DNA of 59,582 nt from Reyranella sp. (lineage in GTDB: Bacteria > Pseudomonadota > Alphaproteobacteria > Reyranellales > Reyranellaceae), in NCBI GenBank assembly GCA_019750135.1, contig JAIEOV010000027.1, positions 1 to 59,582 of the forward strand, read 5' to 3'. Made by a program: the position numbers and the translations under genes. The stretch's first letter is position 1, and every line of letters starts with the position of its first letter. Of the stretch, positions 43,576 to 51,688 are shown in pieces. The notes under the pieces were generated by a model. The model searched no databases, was not told the origin of the DNA, and saw only the letters and a program-made list of their open reading frames with translations.

Positions 43576-45876
43576 CTAGCCGCGCGGCGCGAACTCCGGC
43601 AGGCGATGCGCCGTCACCGCCGGGGCCGGCTCGTCGAAGCGCTCGATCTCGACCAGGCAGGTCTGGGCGGTGCAGCCCTGGCTCAGCTTCGAGGCGCCGA
43701 TGTCGAGCGTCAGCGCATTGGGATTGCCGTGCTTCTCCAGCGGCTGGTTGGAACCCGAGCCGGCGGGATCGAACCACGCGCCGGTCGACAGGCGCACCAC
43801 GCCGCGGCGGATGCGGTCGCTCAGCTGAGCGGCGGCGAGGCAGGCGCCGCGGTCGTTGAACACGCGCAGAAGGTCGCCGTCGGCGATGCCGCGCGCCGCC
43901 GCGTCCGCCGGATGCATGGTGACCGGCTGGCGGCCCTTGATCTTGGTGGCATGCGCGTGCGGGCTGTGGTCGAGCTGGCTGTGCAGTTTGTCCTTCGGCT
44001 GGTCCGACAGCATGTGCAGCGGGTAGCGCTCCGCGGTCTTGGAGCCCAGCCATTCGATCGGCTCCATCCACGTCGCATGGCCCGGGCAGTCGTCGTAGCC
44101 GAACGAGGCGATCTTTTCGGAGAAGACCTCGATCTTGCCCGATGGCGTCTTCAGCGGGTGCTTGTCGGGATCGGCGCGGAAGGGCGCCAGCATCACCGGC
44201 TCGCGGGTCTCGCCCTGGGCTTCGGCCATACCGGCCTGCCAGAACTCGTCGAATGCCGGGATCGTGACGCCAGCCTGTGCCGACTTCTCGCGTGACAGGC
44301 CGTAGAGATGTTCCAACCACGCCATGGTGTCGCGGCCTTCGGTGTAGGCGTCTCCCTGGCCGAGGCGCTTGGCGAGCTCGGCAAAGATCCAGTAGTCGTC
44401 CCTCGCTTCGCCGACCGGCTCGCGCGCCTTCTTCATGGCGATCAGGTAGGGCTCTCGGCTGCCGTAGCCGATGTCGTCGCGCTCCAGGCTGGTCGTCGCC
44501 GGCAGCACGATGTCGGCCATGCGCGCCGCCGGCGTCCAGAACTGCTCGTGGAACACGATGGTCTCGGGCTTTTGCCAGGCCCGCATCAGGCGGTTGAGGT
44601 CCTGGTGGTGATGGAATGGATTGCCGCCGGCCCAGTAGACCAGCCGGATGTCGGGATAGACCAGGTCGCGGCCGTTGTACGGCACCGTGCCGCCGGGAGT
44701 GAGCAGCATGTCGGTGAAGCGCGCGACCGGGATGAAGTCGCTCACGGCGTTCGTGCCCTGCGGCAGCGTCGGGCCGCTGTACTTGGGAAACGCGCTGCCC
44801 ATCAGGTTGACGGGCCCGTAGCCCACGGCGAAGCCGCCGCCCGGCAGGCCGACCTGGCCCAGCATGCAGGCTAGGGTGATCATCGCCCAGAACGGCTGCT
44901 CGCCGTGATGGCTGCGCTGCAGCGACCAGTTGATGCTGACCGTGGTGCGCGTCGCCGCCATCTCGCGGGCCAGCGCCACGATGCGCGCGGCGGGAATGCC
45001 GGTGATCTTCTCGGCCCACGCCGCATCCTTGCCGGCGAGCGAGGGCGCGAACTTCTCGAAGCCCACCGTGTAGCGATCGAGGAAGTCGCGGTCGTGCAGG
45101 TTCTCGGCCAGCAGCGTGTGGCAAAGCGCAAGGATCAGCGCGGCGTCGGTGTTGGGTCGGATCGCCAGCCATTCGACGGCGCCGCCGGTGTCGAGATCGT
45201 CGGCGGTCGGCGTCACGTTGACGAAGCGTACGCCCTTGGCGTGCATGCCGTAGAGGCCGCCCTTGACGTGATGCTTGGTGGCGCCGCCGGCATTGATCTG
45301 GCTGTTCTTATGCGGCACGCCGCCGAAGCAGACGAAGAGCTTGCAGTGCTCTGCCATCACGTCCCACGGCGTGTGCATCGACATCAGCTCGTCCATCGGC
45401 GCCACGATGTGCGGCATCAGCACGCGCGCCGCACCAAGGCTGTAGGAGTCCTGGTGGCGCACATAGCCGCCGACCGAATTCAGGAAGCGATGGACCTGGC
45501 TCTGCGCATGATGGAAGCGGCCGGCGCTCGACCAGCCATACGAGCCGCCGAAGATCGAGCGGTTGGAGTGCTTGTCCTTGACCCGCTTCAGCTCCTTGGC
45601 GACGAGATCGAGCGCCTCGTCCCACGTGACCTCGACGAAGGCTTCCTGGCCGCGCTGTTCGGGGTTGGCGCCGGGACCTTTCTCCAGCCAGCTCTTGCGC
45701 ACCGCCGGACGGCGCACGCGCAGCCGCGTCACCTCGTCGGACAGCATGTGCAGGCCGATCGGCGAGGGATCGGGATCCTTGGAGAAGGGATGGAGACGCG
45801 TGGCCTTGCCGTTGTCGTCGTACTCGACCTCGTAGACGCCCCAATGGGCGGCAGTGAGGGTGCGCTGGTGGGTCAT
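43576..45876 (-). CDS. BisC/DMSO-reductase-family molybdoenzyme
   Basis: 766-residue bis-MGD oxidoreductase of the biotin/methionine sulfoxide or TMAO reductase group. Evidence: AHWGVYEVEYDDNGKATRLHPF start, the Mo-ligand Ser in FGGSYGWSSAGRFHHAQSQVHRFLN, HNSQ-like PHKNSQINAGG, GGxxMTFxx-like WAGGNPFHHHQDLNRLMRAW, and C-terminal MLSDQPKDKLHSQLDHSP and HPADAAARGIADGDLLRVFNDRGAC. It lacks a 4Fe-4S cysteine set and a signal peptide, so it is likely cytosolic. The substrate may be an S- or N-oxide. Located between ltaE and the exported multicopper oxidase. Confidence 0.92.
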   Translation of the reverse strand: MTHQRTLTAAHWGVYEVEYDDNGKATRLHPFSKDPDPSPIGLHMLSDEVTRLRVRRPAVRKSWLEKGPGANPEQRGQEAFVEVTWDEALDLVAKELKRVKDKHSNRSIFGGSYGWSSAGRFHHAQSQVHRFLNSVGGYVRHQDSYSLGAARVLMPHIVAPMDELMSMHTPWDVMAEHCKLFVCFGGVPHKNSQINAGGATKHHVKGGLYGMHAKGVRFVNVTPTADDLDTGGAVEWLAIRPNTDAALILALCHTLLAENLHDRDFLDRYTVGFEKFAPSLAGKDAAWAEKITGIPAARIVALAREMAATRTTVSINWSLQRSHHGEQPFWAMITLACMLGQVGLPGGGFAVGYGPVNLMGSAFPKYSGPTLPQGTNAVSDFIPVARFTDMLLTPGGTVPYNGRDLVYPDIRLVYWAGGNPFHHHQDLNRLMRAWQKPETIVFHEQFWTPAARMADIVLPATTSLERDDIGYGSREPYLIAMKKAREPVGEARDDYWIFAELAKRLGQGDAYTEGRDTMAWLEHLYGLSREKSAQAGVTIPAFDEFWQAGMAEAQGETREPVMLAPFRADPDKHPLKTPSGKIEVFSEKIASFGYDDCPGHATWMEPIEWLGSKTAERYPLHMLSDQPKDKLHSQLDHSPHAHATKIKGRQPVTMHPADAAARGIADGDLLRVFNDRGACLAAAQLSDRIRRGVVRLSTGAWFDPAGSGSNQPLEKHGNPNALTLDIGASKLSQGCTAQTCLVEIERFDEPAPAVTAHRLPEFAPRG

Positions 45877-45888
45877 GGGGTTACTTAC

Positions 45889-46929
45889 TCACGCTGACTT
45901 TGCGATGGCGAGGAAACGATCGACGTCGGCCGGATCGGTGTCGAAGGCGGTGACCAGGCGGAAGGCGCGCTCGCCGGGGCGGTCCGACGGCCAGGGATGA
46001 TACTTGGCGCCGCCGTCCTGCAGCGCATCGTGCATGTGCGCCGGCATGACGACGAAGATCTCGTTCGCGTCGACCGGATACATGAGCTGCGTGCCCTTGA
46101 GCGGCGTGAGCCCCGCTACCAGCCGGCGCGCCATGGCGTTGGCGTGGCGGGCGTTGTCGAGCCACAGGCCGTCGGTCAGGTAGGCATCGAGCTGCGCCGA
46201 CACCAGGCGCATCTTGGACAAGAGATGGCCGCCGCGCTTGCTGCGGTAGGCGAAGTCGCGCGCCAGCTCGGCGTTGAAGAAGACGACGGCCTCGGCTGCC
46301 ATCACGCCGTTCTTGGTGGCGCCGAAGCTCAGCACATCGACGCCCGCCTTCCACGACAGCTCTGCTGGCGAGCAGCCGACATAGGCCACTGCGTTGGCAA
46401 AGCGTGCGCCATCCATGTGCAGCTTCAGCCCATGGCGGTGTGTCGAGGTGGCGATGGCGACGATTTCGTCCGGCCCGTAGACGGTGCCGCATTCGGTCGC
46501 CTGGGTGATGCTGACGGCGGCCGGCTGGGCGAAGTGAGGCACCCCATAGACCGGCTGGGCCAGCGCCTGGGCGAGCTTCACCGAGTCGATCTTGCCGTCG
46601 GCGCCGTCGATCCGAAACAGACGTGCACCCGCCGTATAGAATTCCGGCGCGCCGGTCTCTTCGGCAGCGATGTGCGCGGAAGGATGGCAGAAGATCGCGC
46701 CCCATGGCGGCGTGCAGCAGGCCAGCGCCAGGCTGTTGGCGGCCGTGCCGGTGACGACCGGGAACGCCACCAGGTCGGGCTTGTCGAACAGCTCGCGCAG
46801 GCGGCGCTCGACGCGTTGGGTCCAGTCGTCGGCGCCGTAGGAGAAGGCGCTGCCGCTGGTGAAGGCGCGGCTCACGGCCTCGATGACCGACGGATGGGCG
46901 CCGACTTCGTTGTCACTGCGGAAGTTCAT
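45889..46929 (-). CDS. ltaE: Low-specificity L-threonine aldolase
   Basis: PLP enzyme splitting threonine/allo-threonine to glycine and acetaldehyde, or cleaving other beta-hydroxy amino acids. 346 residues: FRSDNEVGAHPSVIEAV at the start, SYGADDWTQRVERRLRELF, FPVVTGTAANSLAL, HIAAEETGAPEFYTAG, LKLHMDGARFANAVAY, and the PLP Lys in VLSFGATKNGVMAAEAVVF. All active-site parts are intact. ATGA overlap with the upstream VOC gene; 12 bp to the BisC gene. Confidence 0.94.
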   Translation of the reverse strand: MNFRSDNEVGAHPSVIEAVSRAFTSGSAFSYGADDWTQRVERRLRELFDKPDLVAFPVVTGTAANSLALACCTPPWGAIFCHPSAHIAAEETGAPEFYTAGARLFRIDGADGKIDSVKLAQALAQPVYGVPHFAQPAAVSITQATECGTVYGPDEIVAIATSTHRHGLKLHMDGARFANAVAYVGCSPAELSWKAGVDVLSFGATKNGVMAAEAVVFFNAELARDFAYRSKRGGHLLSKMRLVSAQLDAYLTDGLWLDNARHANAMARRLVAGLTPLKGTQLMYPVDANEIFVVMPAHMHDALQDGGAKYHPWPSDRPGERAFRLVTAFDTDPADVDRFLAIAKSA

Positions 46930-47318
46930 GGTCTTTCCTCGGGCCGCCGCGTCACGGCCTCGAGGCGGTTGCCGTCGGGATCACGCACGAACGCGGCGTA
47001 GTAGTCGGGACTGTAGACTTCGCGGATGCCGGGCAAGCCGTCGTCGCTGCCGCCGTTGGCCAGCGCCGCCGCATGGAAGGCGCGCACGGCGGCGCGGTTC
47101 GGGGCGCGGAAGCACCAATGGCGGTTGTCGGGAACGACGTTTTCGCTGAGATAGATCGAGAAGTAGCAGGGGGCACCGTCGACATGGCGGCGCTCGCCAT
47201 AGCCGATGGCGCGCGGGCGCCGATTGACGCGCGGAACGCCGAGCGGCGCCAGGATGGCGTCGTAGAACGCCTGGGCGCGATCGAGGTCGGTCGCGGTGAT
47301 CGACAGGTGGTCGAACAT
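46926..47318 (-). CDS. VOC (glyoxalase/bleomycin-resistance) family protein
   Basis: 130 residues with one vicinal-oxygen-chelate module pair: FDHLSITATDLDRAQAFYDAILAPLG at the start and YYAAFVRDPDGNRLEAVTR at the end; the potential metal ligands His (HLSI), His (HWCF) and Glu (LEAV) are present. Could be a lyase, isomerase or dioxygenase-fold protein on a small metabolite. ATG at 47318. It starts 10 bp after the DUF6476 stop and overlaps ltaE. Confidence 0.88.
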   Translation of the reverse strand: MFDHLSITATDLDRAQAFYDAILAPLGVPRVNRRPRAIGYGERRHVDGAPCYFSIYLSENVVPDNRHWCFRAPNRAAVRAFHAAALANGGSDDGLPGIREVYSPDYYAAFVRDPDGNRLEAVTRRPEERP

Positions 47319-47328
47319 GGTCAGCCCT

Positions 47329-47664
47329 TCACCGCCCGACCCCCGGCGCGAATTCGACCTTGCCGACGACCGCGCCGTTGCGCGGGTCGACGACGTAGGC
47401 GAAGGCGGGGCCGCCCTGGGTCTCGACATGGACGATCAATCGGTCGCCGGCCGTCGTCATCGACACCACGCGCGCTCCGGTCGGGAGGGTGATGCGTTCG
47501 CTGAAGCCGGTCGCGGCGGCTGGCGAGCGGGCGGCGTTGGGCGTAGACATGCGGCGGGCAATCTCGGCCGCGATGACGACGAAACCCGCCACGATCAGCA
47601 GGCCCATCACGATGACCAGCACCTTCAGCCAGAGCGGTGCGTAGGCCTGAGAGGGAGACGCCAA
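47329..47664 (-). CDS. DUF6476-like single-pass membrane protein
   Basis: 111 residues: one membrane helix about 12–33 (LWLKVLVIVMGLLIVAGFVVIAAEIAR), then an extracytoplasmic beta-rich domain (ITLPTGARVVSMTTAGDRLIVHVETQGG…YVVDPRNGAVVGKVEF). Proteins of this kind divergent from rluD are found in other alphaproteobacteria (DUF6476). Function unknown. I chose the TTG at 47664 because GGAG lies five bases ahead; a GTG at 47697 would run into rluD. Only 9 bp separate it from the rluD ATG. Confidence 0.72.
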   Translation of the reverse strand: MASPSQAYAPLWLKVLVIVMGLLIVAGFVVIAAEIARRMSTPNAARSPAAATGFSERITLPTGARVVSMTTAGDRLIVHVETQGGPAFAYVVDPRNGAVVGKVEFAPGVGR

Positions 47665-47673
47665 GACAACTCC

Positions 47674-48669
47674 ATGAGCGACGCCGGCCGCCACTTCGTG
47701 ACCGTCGACGACAGCGCCTCGGGCCAACGGCTCGACCGCGCGCTCGCGATGGCCTTGCCCCAGCTCACGCGCAGCCGCGTGAAGGCGCTGATCGAAAGCC
47801 GCCGGGTGGCGCTTGCGGACGGCCGGACGATAGAAGAGCCGTCCCACAAGGTCAAAACAGGCGAGCGTTTCGTTGTCGACATACCTGAGCCGGAGCCGGC
47901 GGAGCCTCGAGCCCAGGCGATCGATCTCGACATACTCTACGAAGATTCAGACCTCCTGGTGCTGAACAAGCCTGCAGGTCTGGTCGTCCATCCCGCACCG
48001 GGAAATCCCGACAGCACCCTGGTGAACGCCCTGCTGGCGCACTGCGGCGACAGCCTGTCCGGCATCGGCGGCGTGCGCCGGCCGGGCATCGTCCACCGGC
48101 TCGACAAGGACACGTCGGGCGTCATGGTCGTGGCCAAGAACGACCAGAGCCACCAGGCGCTGGCCAAGCTGTTCGCGGCCCACGACCTCACCCGCATCTA
48201 CCAGGCCCTGGTCTGGGGTGGCCCGAAGGCTTCGAAAGGGACGATCGAGGCCGCCATCGGCCGTCATCCCGTCGACCGCAAGCGCATGACCGTCCGCCGC
48301 AGCGGCGGCCGGTCAGCCCTGACGGAGTACTGGGTCGAGCAGCGCTTCGGGCCGACCCTCGCGCCGATTGCCAGCCTGCTGGGCGCCAAGCTGGGCACCG
48401 GGCGCACCCATCAGGTCCGTGTCCATCTGGCGCATCTCGGCTGCCCGGTGGTGGGCGACCCGGTCTATGGCCGCAAATCGAGGAACGCCTCCCAGCCCGC
48501 CTCGTTGAGAGGCTTCGGGCGGCAGGCCTTGCACGCCGCCGTCCTCGAGTTCCGGCACCCGCGTACGGGGAGGGAGATGCGCTTTGCCACAAAATTGCCC
48601 GAAGATATCAGCAGGTTAGTGTCTGAACTGAACACCGTTAAGTATAACCCTAATATCCGAGGGTATTAG
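47674..48669 (+). CDS. RluA/RluD-family 23S rRNA pseudouridine synthase
   Basis: 331 residues: S4 domain at about 15–70 (QRLDRALAMALPQLTRSRVKALIESRRVALADGR) and the catalytic domain with DSDLLVLNKPAGLVVHPAPGN, the active Asp in GIVHRLDKDTSGVMVVAKND (about residue 140), GRTHQVRVHLAHLGCPVVGDPVYG, and ALHAAVLEFRHPRTGREM. This is the RluD (U1911/1915/1917-type) pattern. The last ~25 residues are unusually AT-rich at the DNA level and overlap the rpoH control region. ATG at 47674. Confidence 0.93.
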   Translation: MSDAGRHFVTVDDSASGQRLDRALAMALPQLTRSRVKALIESRRVALADGRTIEEPSHKVKTGERFVVDIPEPEPAEPRAQAIDLDILYEDSDLLVLNKPAGLVVHPAPGNPDSTLVNALLAHCGDSLSGIGGVRRPGIVHRLDKDTSGVMVVAKNDQSHQALAKLFAAHDLTRIYQALVWGGPKASKGTIEAAIGRHPVDRKRMTVRRSGGRSALTEYWVEQRFGPTLAPIASLLGAKLGTGRTHQVRVHLAHLGCPVVGDPVYGRKSRNASQPASLRGFGRQALHAAVLEFRHPRTGREMRFATKLPEDISRLVSELNTVKYNPNIRGY

Positions 48670-48679
48670 TTGGTTTTTA

Positions 48680-48709
48680 TTGACCTGGGGTCCAAGGTGC
48701 CCCTAGACT
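48680..48709 (+). promoter_or_regulatory. rpoH promoter
   Basis: TTGACC (48680–48685), 18-nt spacer, TAGACT (48704–48709), located 70 bp before the rpoH ATG and 6 bp before a CIRCE-like element. Confidence 0.55.
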
Positions 48710-48714
48710 TTGAT

Positions 48715-48741
48715 TTAGCAGTCGACGGGTGAGAGTGCTAA
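48715..48741 (+). promoter_or_regulatory. CIRCE (HrcA operator) in the rpoH leader
   Basis: TTAGCAGTC (48715–48723), exactly nine bases, GAGTGCTAA (48733–48741). The known CIRCE consensus is TTAGCACTC-N9-GAGTGCTAA, so there is a single mismatch in the left arm. It covers the expected start site of the promoter at 48680–48709, the classic position for repression by HrcA. Confidence 0.85.
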
Positions 48742-48778
48742 ACGCCCGTTCAGCCTAGTACCAGAAAGGGGGAGCCCA

Positions 48779-49699
48779 ATGAGTGCTGCCACCGCAAATC
48801 TTCCCGCCCTGCCGTCGTCCCTCACGCCGGAAGGCAACCTTAGCCGCTACCTTCAGGAGATCCGGAAGTTTCCGCTGCTGGAGCCGCAGCAGGAGTTCAT
48901 GCTCGCCAAGGCTTGGCGGGAGCATGGGGATTCCAAAGCCGCCCACCAGCTGGTGACCAGCCATCTGCGTCTGGTGGCCAAGATTGCCATGGGCTATCGC
49001 GGCTACGGCCTGCCGGTCGCCGAGCTGATCTCCGAGGGCAACGTCGGCATGATGCAGGCGGTCAAGCGGTTCGACCCGGACCGCGGCTTCCGTCTGGCGA
49101 CCTATGCCATGTGGTGGATCCGCGCCTCGATCCAGGAATACATCCTTCATTCCTGGTCGCTGGTGAAGATGGGCACCACGGCGGCACAGAAGAAGCTGTT
49201 CTTCAACCTGCGCAAGCTCAAGGGCCAGATGCAGGCCATCGAGGAGGGCGACCTGTCGCCCGAGCAGGTGACCAAGATCGCGACCCGCCTCGGCGTGCCC
49301 GAGGAGGAGGTGGTGAACATGAACCGCCGCCTCGCCGCACCCGACAGCTCGCTCAACGCCCCGGTGAAGGCCGAGGGCGACATGGAGTGGCAGGACTGGC
49401 TGGTCGACGACAGCCCCAACCAGGAGGCCCGCCTCGCCGAGAGCCAGGAGCTCGGCCAGCGCAAGGGCATGCTGGCGGCGGCGCTGAAGCAGCTTACCGA
49501 TCGTGAGCGGCACATCATCGTCGAGCGCCGCCTGGTCGACGAGCCCAAGACGCTCGAGGACCTGTCGGCCAAGTACGGCATCAGCCGCGAGCGCGTGCGC
49601 CAGATCGAGGTGCGCGCCTTCGACAAGCTGCAGAAGGCCATGAAGAACATGGTGGTCGAGGCGGCCAACCGCCCGGCCAAGCTGGCGGCGGCGACCTGA
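48779..49699 (+). CDS. rpoH: RNA polymerase sigma factor RpoH (sigma-32)
   Basis: Heat-shock sigma factor directing chaperone and protease genes. 306 residues: region 2 (HLRLVAKIAMGYRGYGLPVAELISEGNVGMMQAVKRFDPDRGFRLATYAMWWIRASIQEYILHSWS), the diagnostic RpoH box QKKLFFNLRKLK near residues 139–150, and region 4 (LTDRERHIIVERRL… LEDLSAKYGISRERVRQIEVRAFDKL). ATG at 48779 preceded by AAAGGGGGAG. The CIRCE element suggests control by HrcA. A terminator follows. Confidence 0.96.
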   Translation: MSAATANLPALPSSLTPEGNLSRYLQEIRKFPLLEPQQEFMLAKAWREHGDSKAAHQLVTSHLRLVAKIAMGYRGYGLPVAELISEGNVGMMQAVKRFDPDRGFRLATYAMWWIRASIQEYILHSWSLVKMGTTAAQKKLFFNLRKLKGQMQAIEEGDLSPEQVTKIATRLGVPEEEVVNMNRRLAAPDSSLNAPVKAEGDMEWQDWLVDDSPNQEARLAESQELGQRKGMLAAALKQLTDRERHIIVERRLVDEPKTLEDLSAKYGISRERVRQIEVRAFDKLQKAMKNMVVEAANRPAKLAAAT

Positions 49700-49728
49700 T
49701 CGGTCGCGGTCGCTAACCGGAACGAAGA

Positions 49729-49757
49729 AGCCGCCGTTACGGGCGGCTTTTTCTTTT
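49729..49757 (+). terminator. rpoH terminator
   Basis: AGCCGCC (49729–49735) / GGCGGCT (49742–49748), loop GTTACG, followed by TTTTCTTTTT. It may serve both rpoH and, less well, the convergent GntR gene ending at 49761. Confidence 0.88.
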
Positions 49758-49760
49758 TGG

Positions 49761-50444
49761 TCAATCGTTCGGCACGTCTCGCATTGCCGACTGCAGCTTC
49801 TTGCCGAAGGTCTCGTTGTGGCGCCGCGCTTCAGCCTCCGCGCGGTCAGGATCGCGTGCGACCAGCGCTGCGGCGAGAGGCCGATGATGCTCGACGACCA
49901 CCGACCAGTCGTCCGGCTCATTGTAGATGTTGGTGCTCGCAATGTAGAGCCGCACCTGCTGCTCGACCTGCCTGTAATGCTCCGAAAGCCGGCCGTGGCC
50001 TGCCAGGTCGACGATGGTGCGATGGAAGGCGAAGTCCGCCTTGTTGATGTCATTGACGCGGCCCCTGCGGCAGGCGCCTTCCAGGGCCTCCATGGCCTCG
50101 GTGACTCGGGCGCTTCCGCTATCCGTCATGCGTTCGGCGGCGAGGCGGGAGGCGAGGCTCTCCAGGCTGCTGCGCAGCGTCCATAGCTCCCAGACGTCCT
50201 CCGCCGACAACGCCACGACCTGCCATCCGGTGTAGGGGATCTGCACGAGGATGCCTTCGGAGGCCAGCCGATGCAGCCCCATGCGCAAGGTCGCGCGGGC
50301 AATGCCAAGCTGCTCGGCAAGCGGGGTCTCGGTCAGTCGTTCGCCGGGCTTCAGGGCACCCGACAGGATGTGCTCGCGCAGGCTGAGTGTTGCCTGGGCT
50401 TCCGTCGAGAGGCGGGCGATGGGGCGAAGCGCGCGTTTCTCCAT
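49761..50444 (-). CDS. GntR family (FCD-type) transcriptional regulator
   Basis: 227 residues. N-terminal winged helix (LREHILSGALKPGERLTETPLAEQLGIARATLRMGLHRLASEGILVQIP) and a C-terminal all-helical FCD ligand domain (LWTLRSSLESLASRLAAERM… DFAFHRTIVDLAGHGRLSEHYRQVEQQVRLYI… EHHRPLAAALVARD) with His/Asp residues that bind a metal and an organic acid in relatives. Divergent from the ABC importer operon, whose promoter contains a palindrome fitting a GntR operator. Confidence 0.92.
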   Translation of the reverse strand: MEKRALRPIARLSTEAQATLSLREHILSGALKPGERLTETPLAEQLGIARATLRMGLHRLASEGILVQIPYTGWQVVALSAEDVWELWTLRSSLESLASRLAAERMTDSGSARVTEAMEALEGACRRGRVNDINKADFAFHRTIVDLAGHGRLSEHYRQVEQQVRLYIASTNIYNEPDDWSVVVEHHRPLAAALVARDPDRAEAEARRHNETFGKKLQSAMRDVPND

Positions 50445-50601
50445 GGGCCGAACTCACCTCGCAAGCGCCGTGGGCGACGCGGCGGAACGATCAAAACTTC
50501 AGCGCCCGACCGCCCACCCGCCAAGCAGATCACACGACAAGGCCGCAATTTCAATCACTTAGCTCGGAGGCGTGTGCACAAATCCCGTCCATTATTGCCG
50601 A

Positions 50602-50630
50602 TTGACGACAATCGTCAACACGACTTTACT
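50602..50630 (+). promoter_or_regulatory. Promoter and overlapping palindromic operator of the ABC importer operon
   Basis: TTGACG (50602–50607), 17-nt spacer, TTTACT (50625–50630). The perfect palindrome TTGACGA-CAA-TCGTCAA (50602–50618) covers the -35 and spacer. A repressor bound here would exclude RNA polymerase. The divergent GntR protein is the obvious candidate. Confidence 0.65.
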
Positions 50631-50658
50631 CGCCAGCGGGATCACCAAGGGGGACTGC

Positions 50659-51681
50659 ATGCTTCATCTCAATCGCCGCCACGCCTTGGCCGGTCTTGCC
50701 GCGACCGCCGTGTCGGGGCGGGCCCTGGCCCAGCCGTCGACTTTCACCACCAACATGTACGGCGGGCGTTGGGAGAACACCTGGCGCGAGAAGGTGCTGC
50801 CGCCGTTCGCCAAGACGATCGGCCGTTCGGTGACGCTCGACATCGGCCTGGGCGCGCGCTGGGTCGCCAACTTCCGCGCCGCCGGCAAGGACAATCCGCC
50901 GTTTTCGGCGCTGATGCTGAACGAGCGCTTCACGGCGATGCTGCGCGACGACGGCTACTTCGAGACCCTGACCCCGGCGCTGGTGCCCAACCTTGCGGAC
51001 GTCGTGCCCTCGGCCAAGCTCAAGGGCGACACCGCCGTCTCCGGCATGCTGGCGCCGATGGTGATCGCCTACCGTACCGACCTGGTGAAGACCCCGCCGC
51101 GCGCCTGGGCCGACCTGTGGCGCCCGGACCTCAAGGGACAGATCGGTCTCTACGCCATCACCAATTCAGCCGCGGTCATGCTGGCGCTGTGGGCGGCCGA
51201 GCATTTCGGCAAGGGCATCACCGACATCGATACGGCGGTGAAGAAGTTCGCCGAGCTGAAGCCCTTCCCGCAGATCGCCTACTCGGCACAGCTCACGCCT
51301 CTGCTGGTGCAGGGACAGATCGCCGTGGCGCCGATCGACCTCGGCGAGATCGTGCCGCTGAAGCAGAAGGGCGTGCCGCTCGACTTCGTCGTGCCCGAGG
51401 AAGGCATGATGATCTTCGACCAGTCCTTCAGCATCCTGGCCAAGGGCGCCGACAAGGCCGCCGCGGGCAAATACCTCGACTATGTGCTGAGCCCCGAGAT
51501 CCAGCTCTTCATGGCCAAGGAGTGGCTGATCGCGCCGACCAACAGCAAGGTCACGCTGCCGGCCGAGCTCGAATCGTTGCCGCTGACGCCGGCCGCCATC
51601 GCCAAGGCCAAGCGCTTCGACTGGACCGAGGTGAACAAGCTCACCGCCGATCTCGCCACGGCGTGGTCCAAGGCCATCTAG
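50659..51681 (+). CDS. ABC transporter periplasmic substrate-binding protein (polyamine/opine type)
   Basis: 340 residues. Tat-like or Sec signal MLHLNRRHALAGLAATAVSGRALAQ, then a type II binding-protein fold: FTTNMYGGRWENTWREKVLPPFAKTIG, GMLAPMVIAYRTDLVKTPPRAWADLWRPDLKGQIGLYAITNSAA, APIDLGEIVPLKQKGVPLDFVVPEEGMMIFDQSFSILAKGADKAAAGKYLDYVLSPEIQ. This pattern is that of the PotD/spermidine–opine family. Start at the ATG at 50659 after AAGGGGGACT; an upstream in-frame ATG at 50572 precedes the promoter and is rejected. Ligand unknown. Confidence 0.9.
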   Translation: MLHLNRRHALAGLAATAVSGRALAQPSTFTTNMYGGRWENTWREKVLPPFAKTIGRSVTLDIGLGARWVANFRAAGKDNPPFSALMLNERFTAMLRDDGYFETLTPALVPNLADVVPSAKLKGDTAVSGMLAPMVIAYRTDLVKTPPRAWADLWRPDLKGQIGLYAITNSAAVMLALWAAEHFGKGITDIDTAVKKFAELKPFPQIAYSAQLTPLLVQGQIAVAPIDLGEIVPLKQKGVPLDFVVPEEGMMIFDQSFSILAKGADKAAAGKYLDYVLSPEIQLFMAKEWLIAPTNSKVTLPAELESLPLTPAAIAKAKRFDWTEVNKLTADLATAWSKAI

Positions 51682-51688
51682 CAACCGG

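Noticed and set aside
42364..44295. Plus-strand open frame of more than 600 codons across the multicopper oxidase and BisC genes
   Set aside because: Crosses the boundary of two well-supported minus-strand genes and has no recognisable domain.
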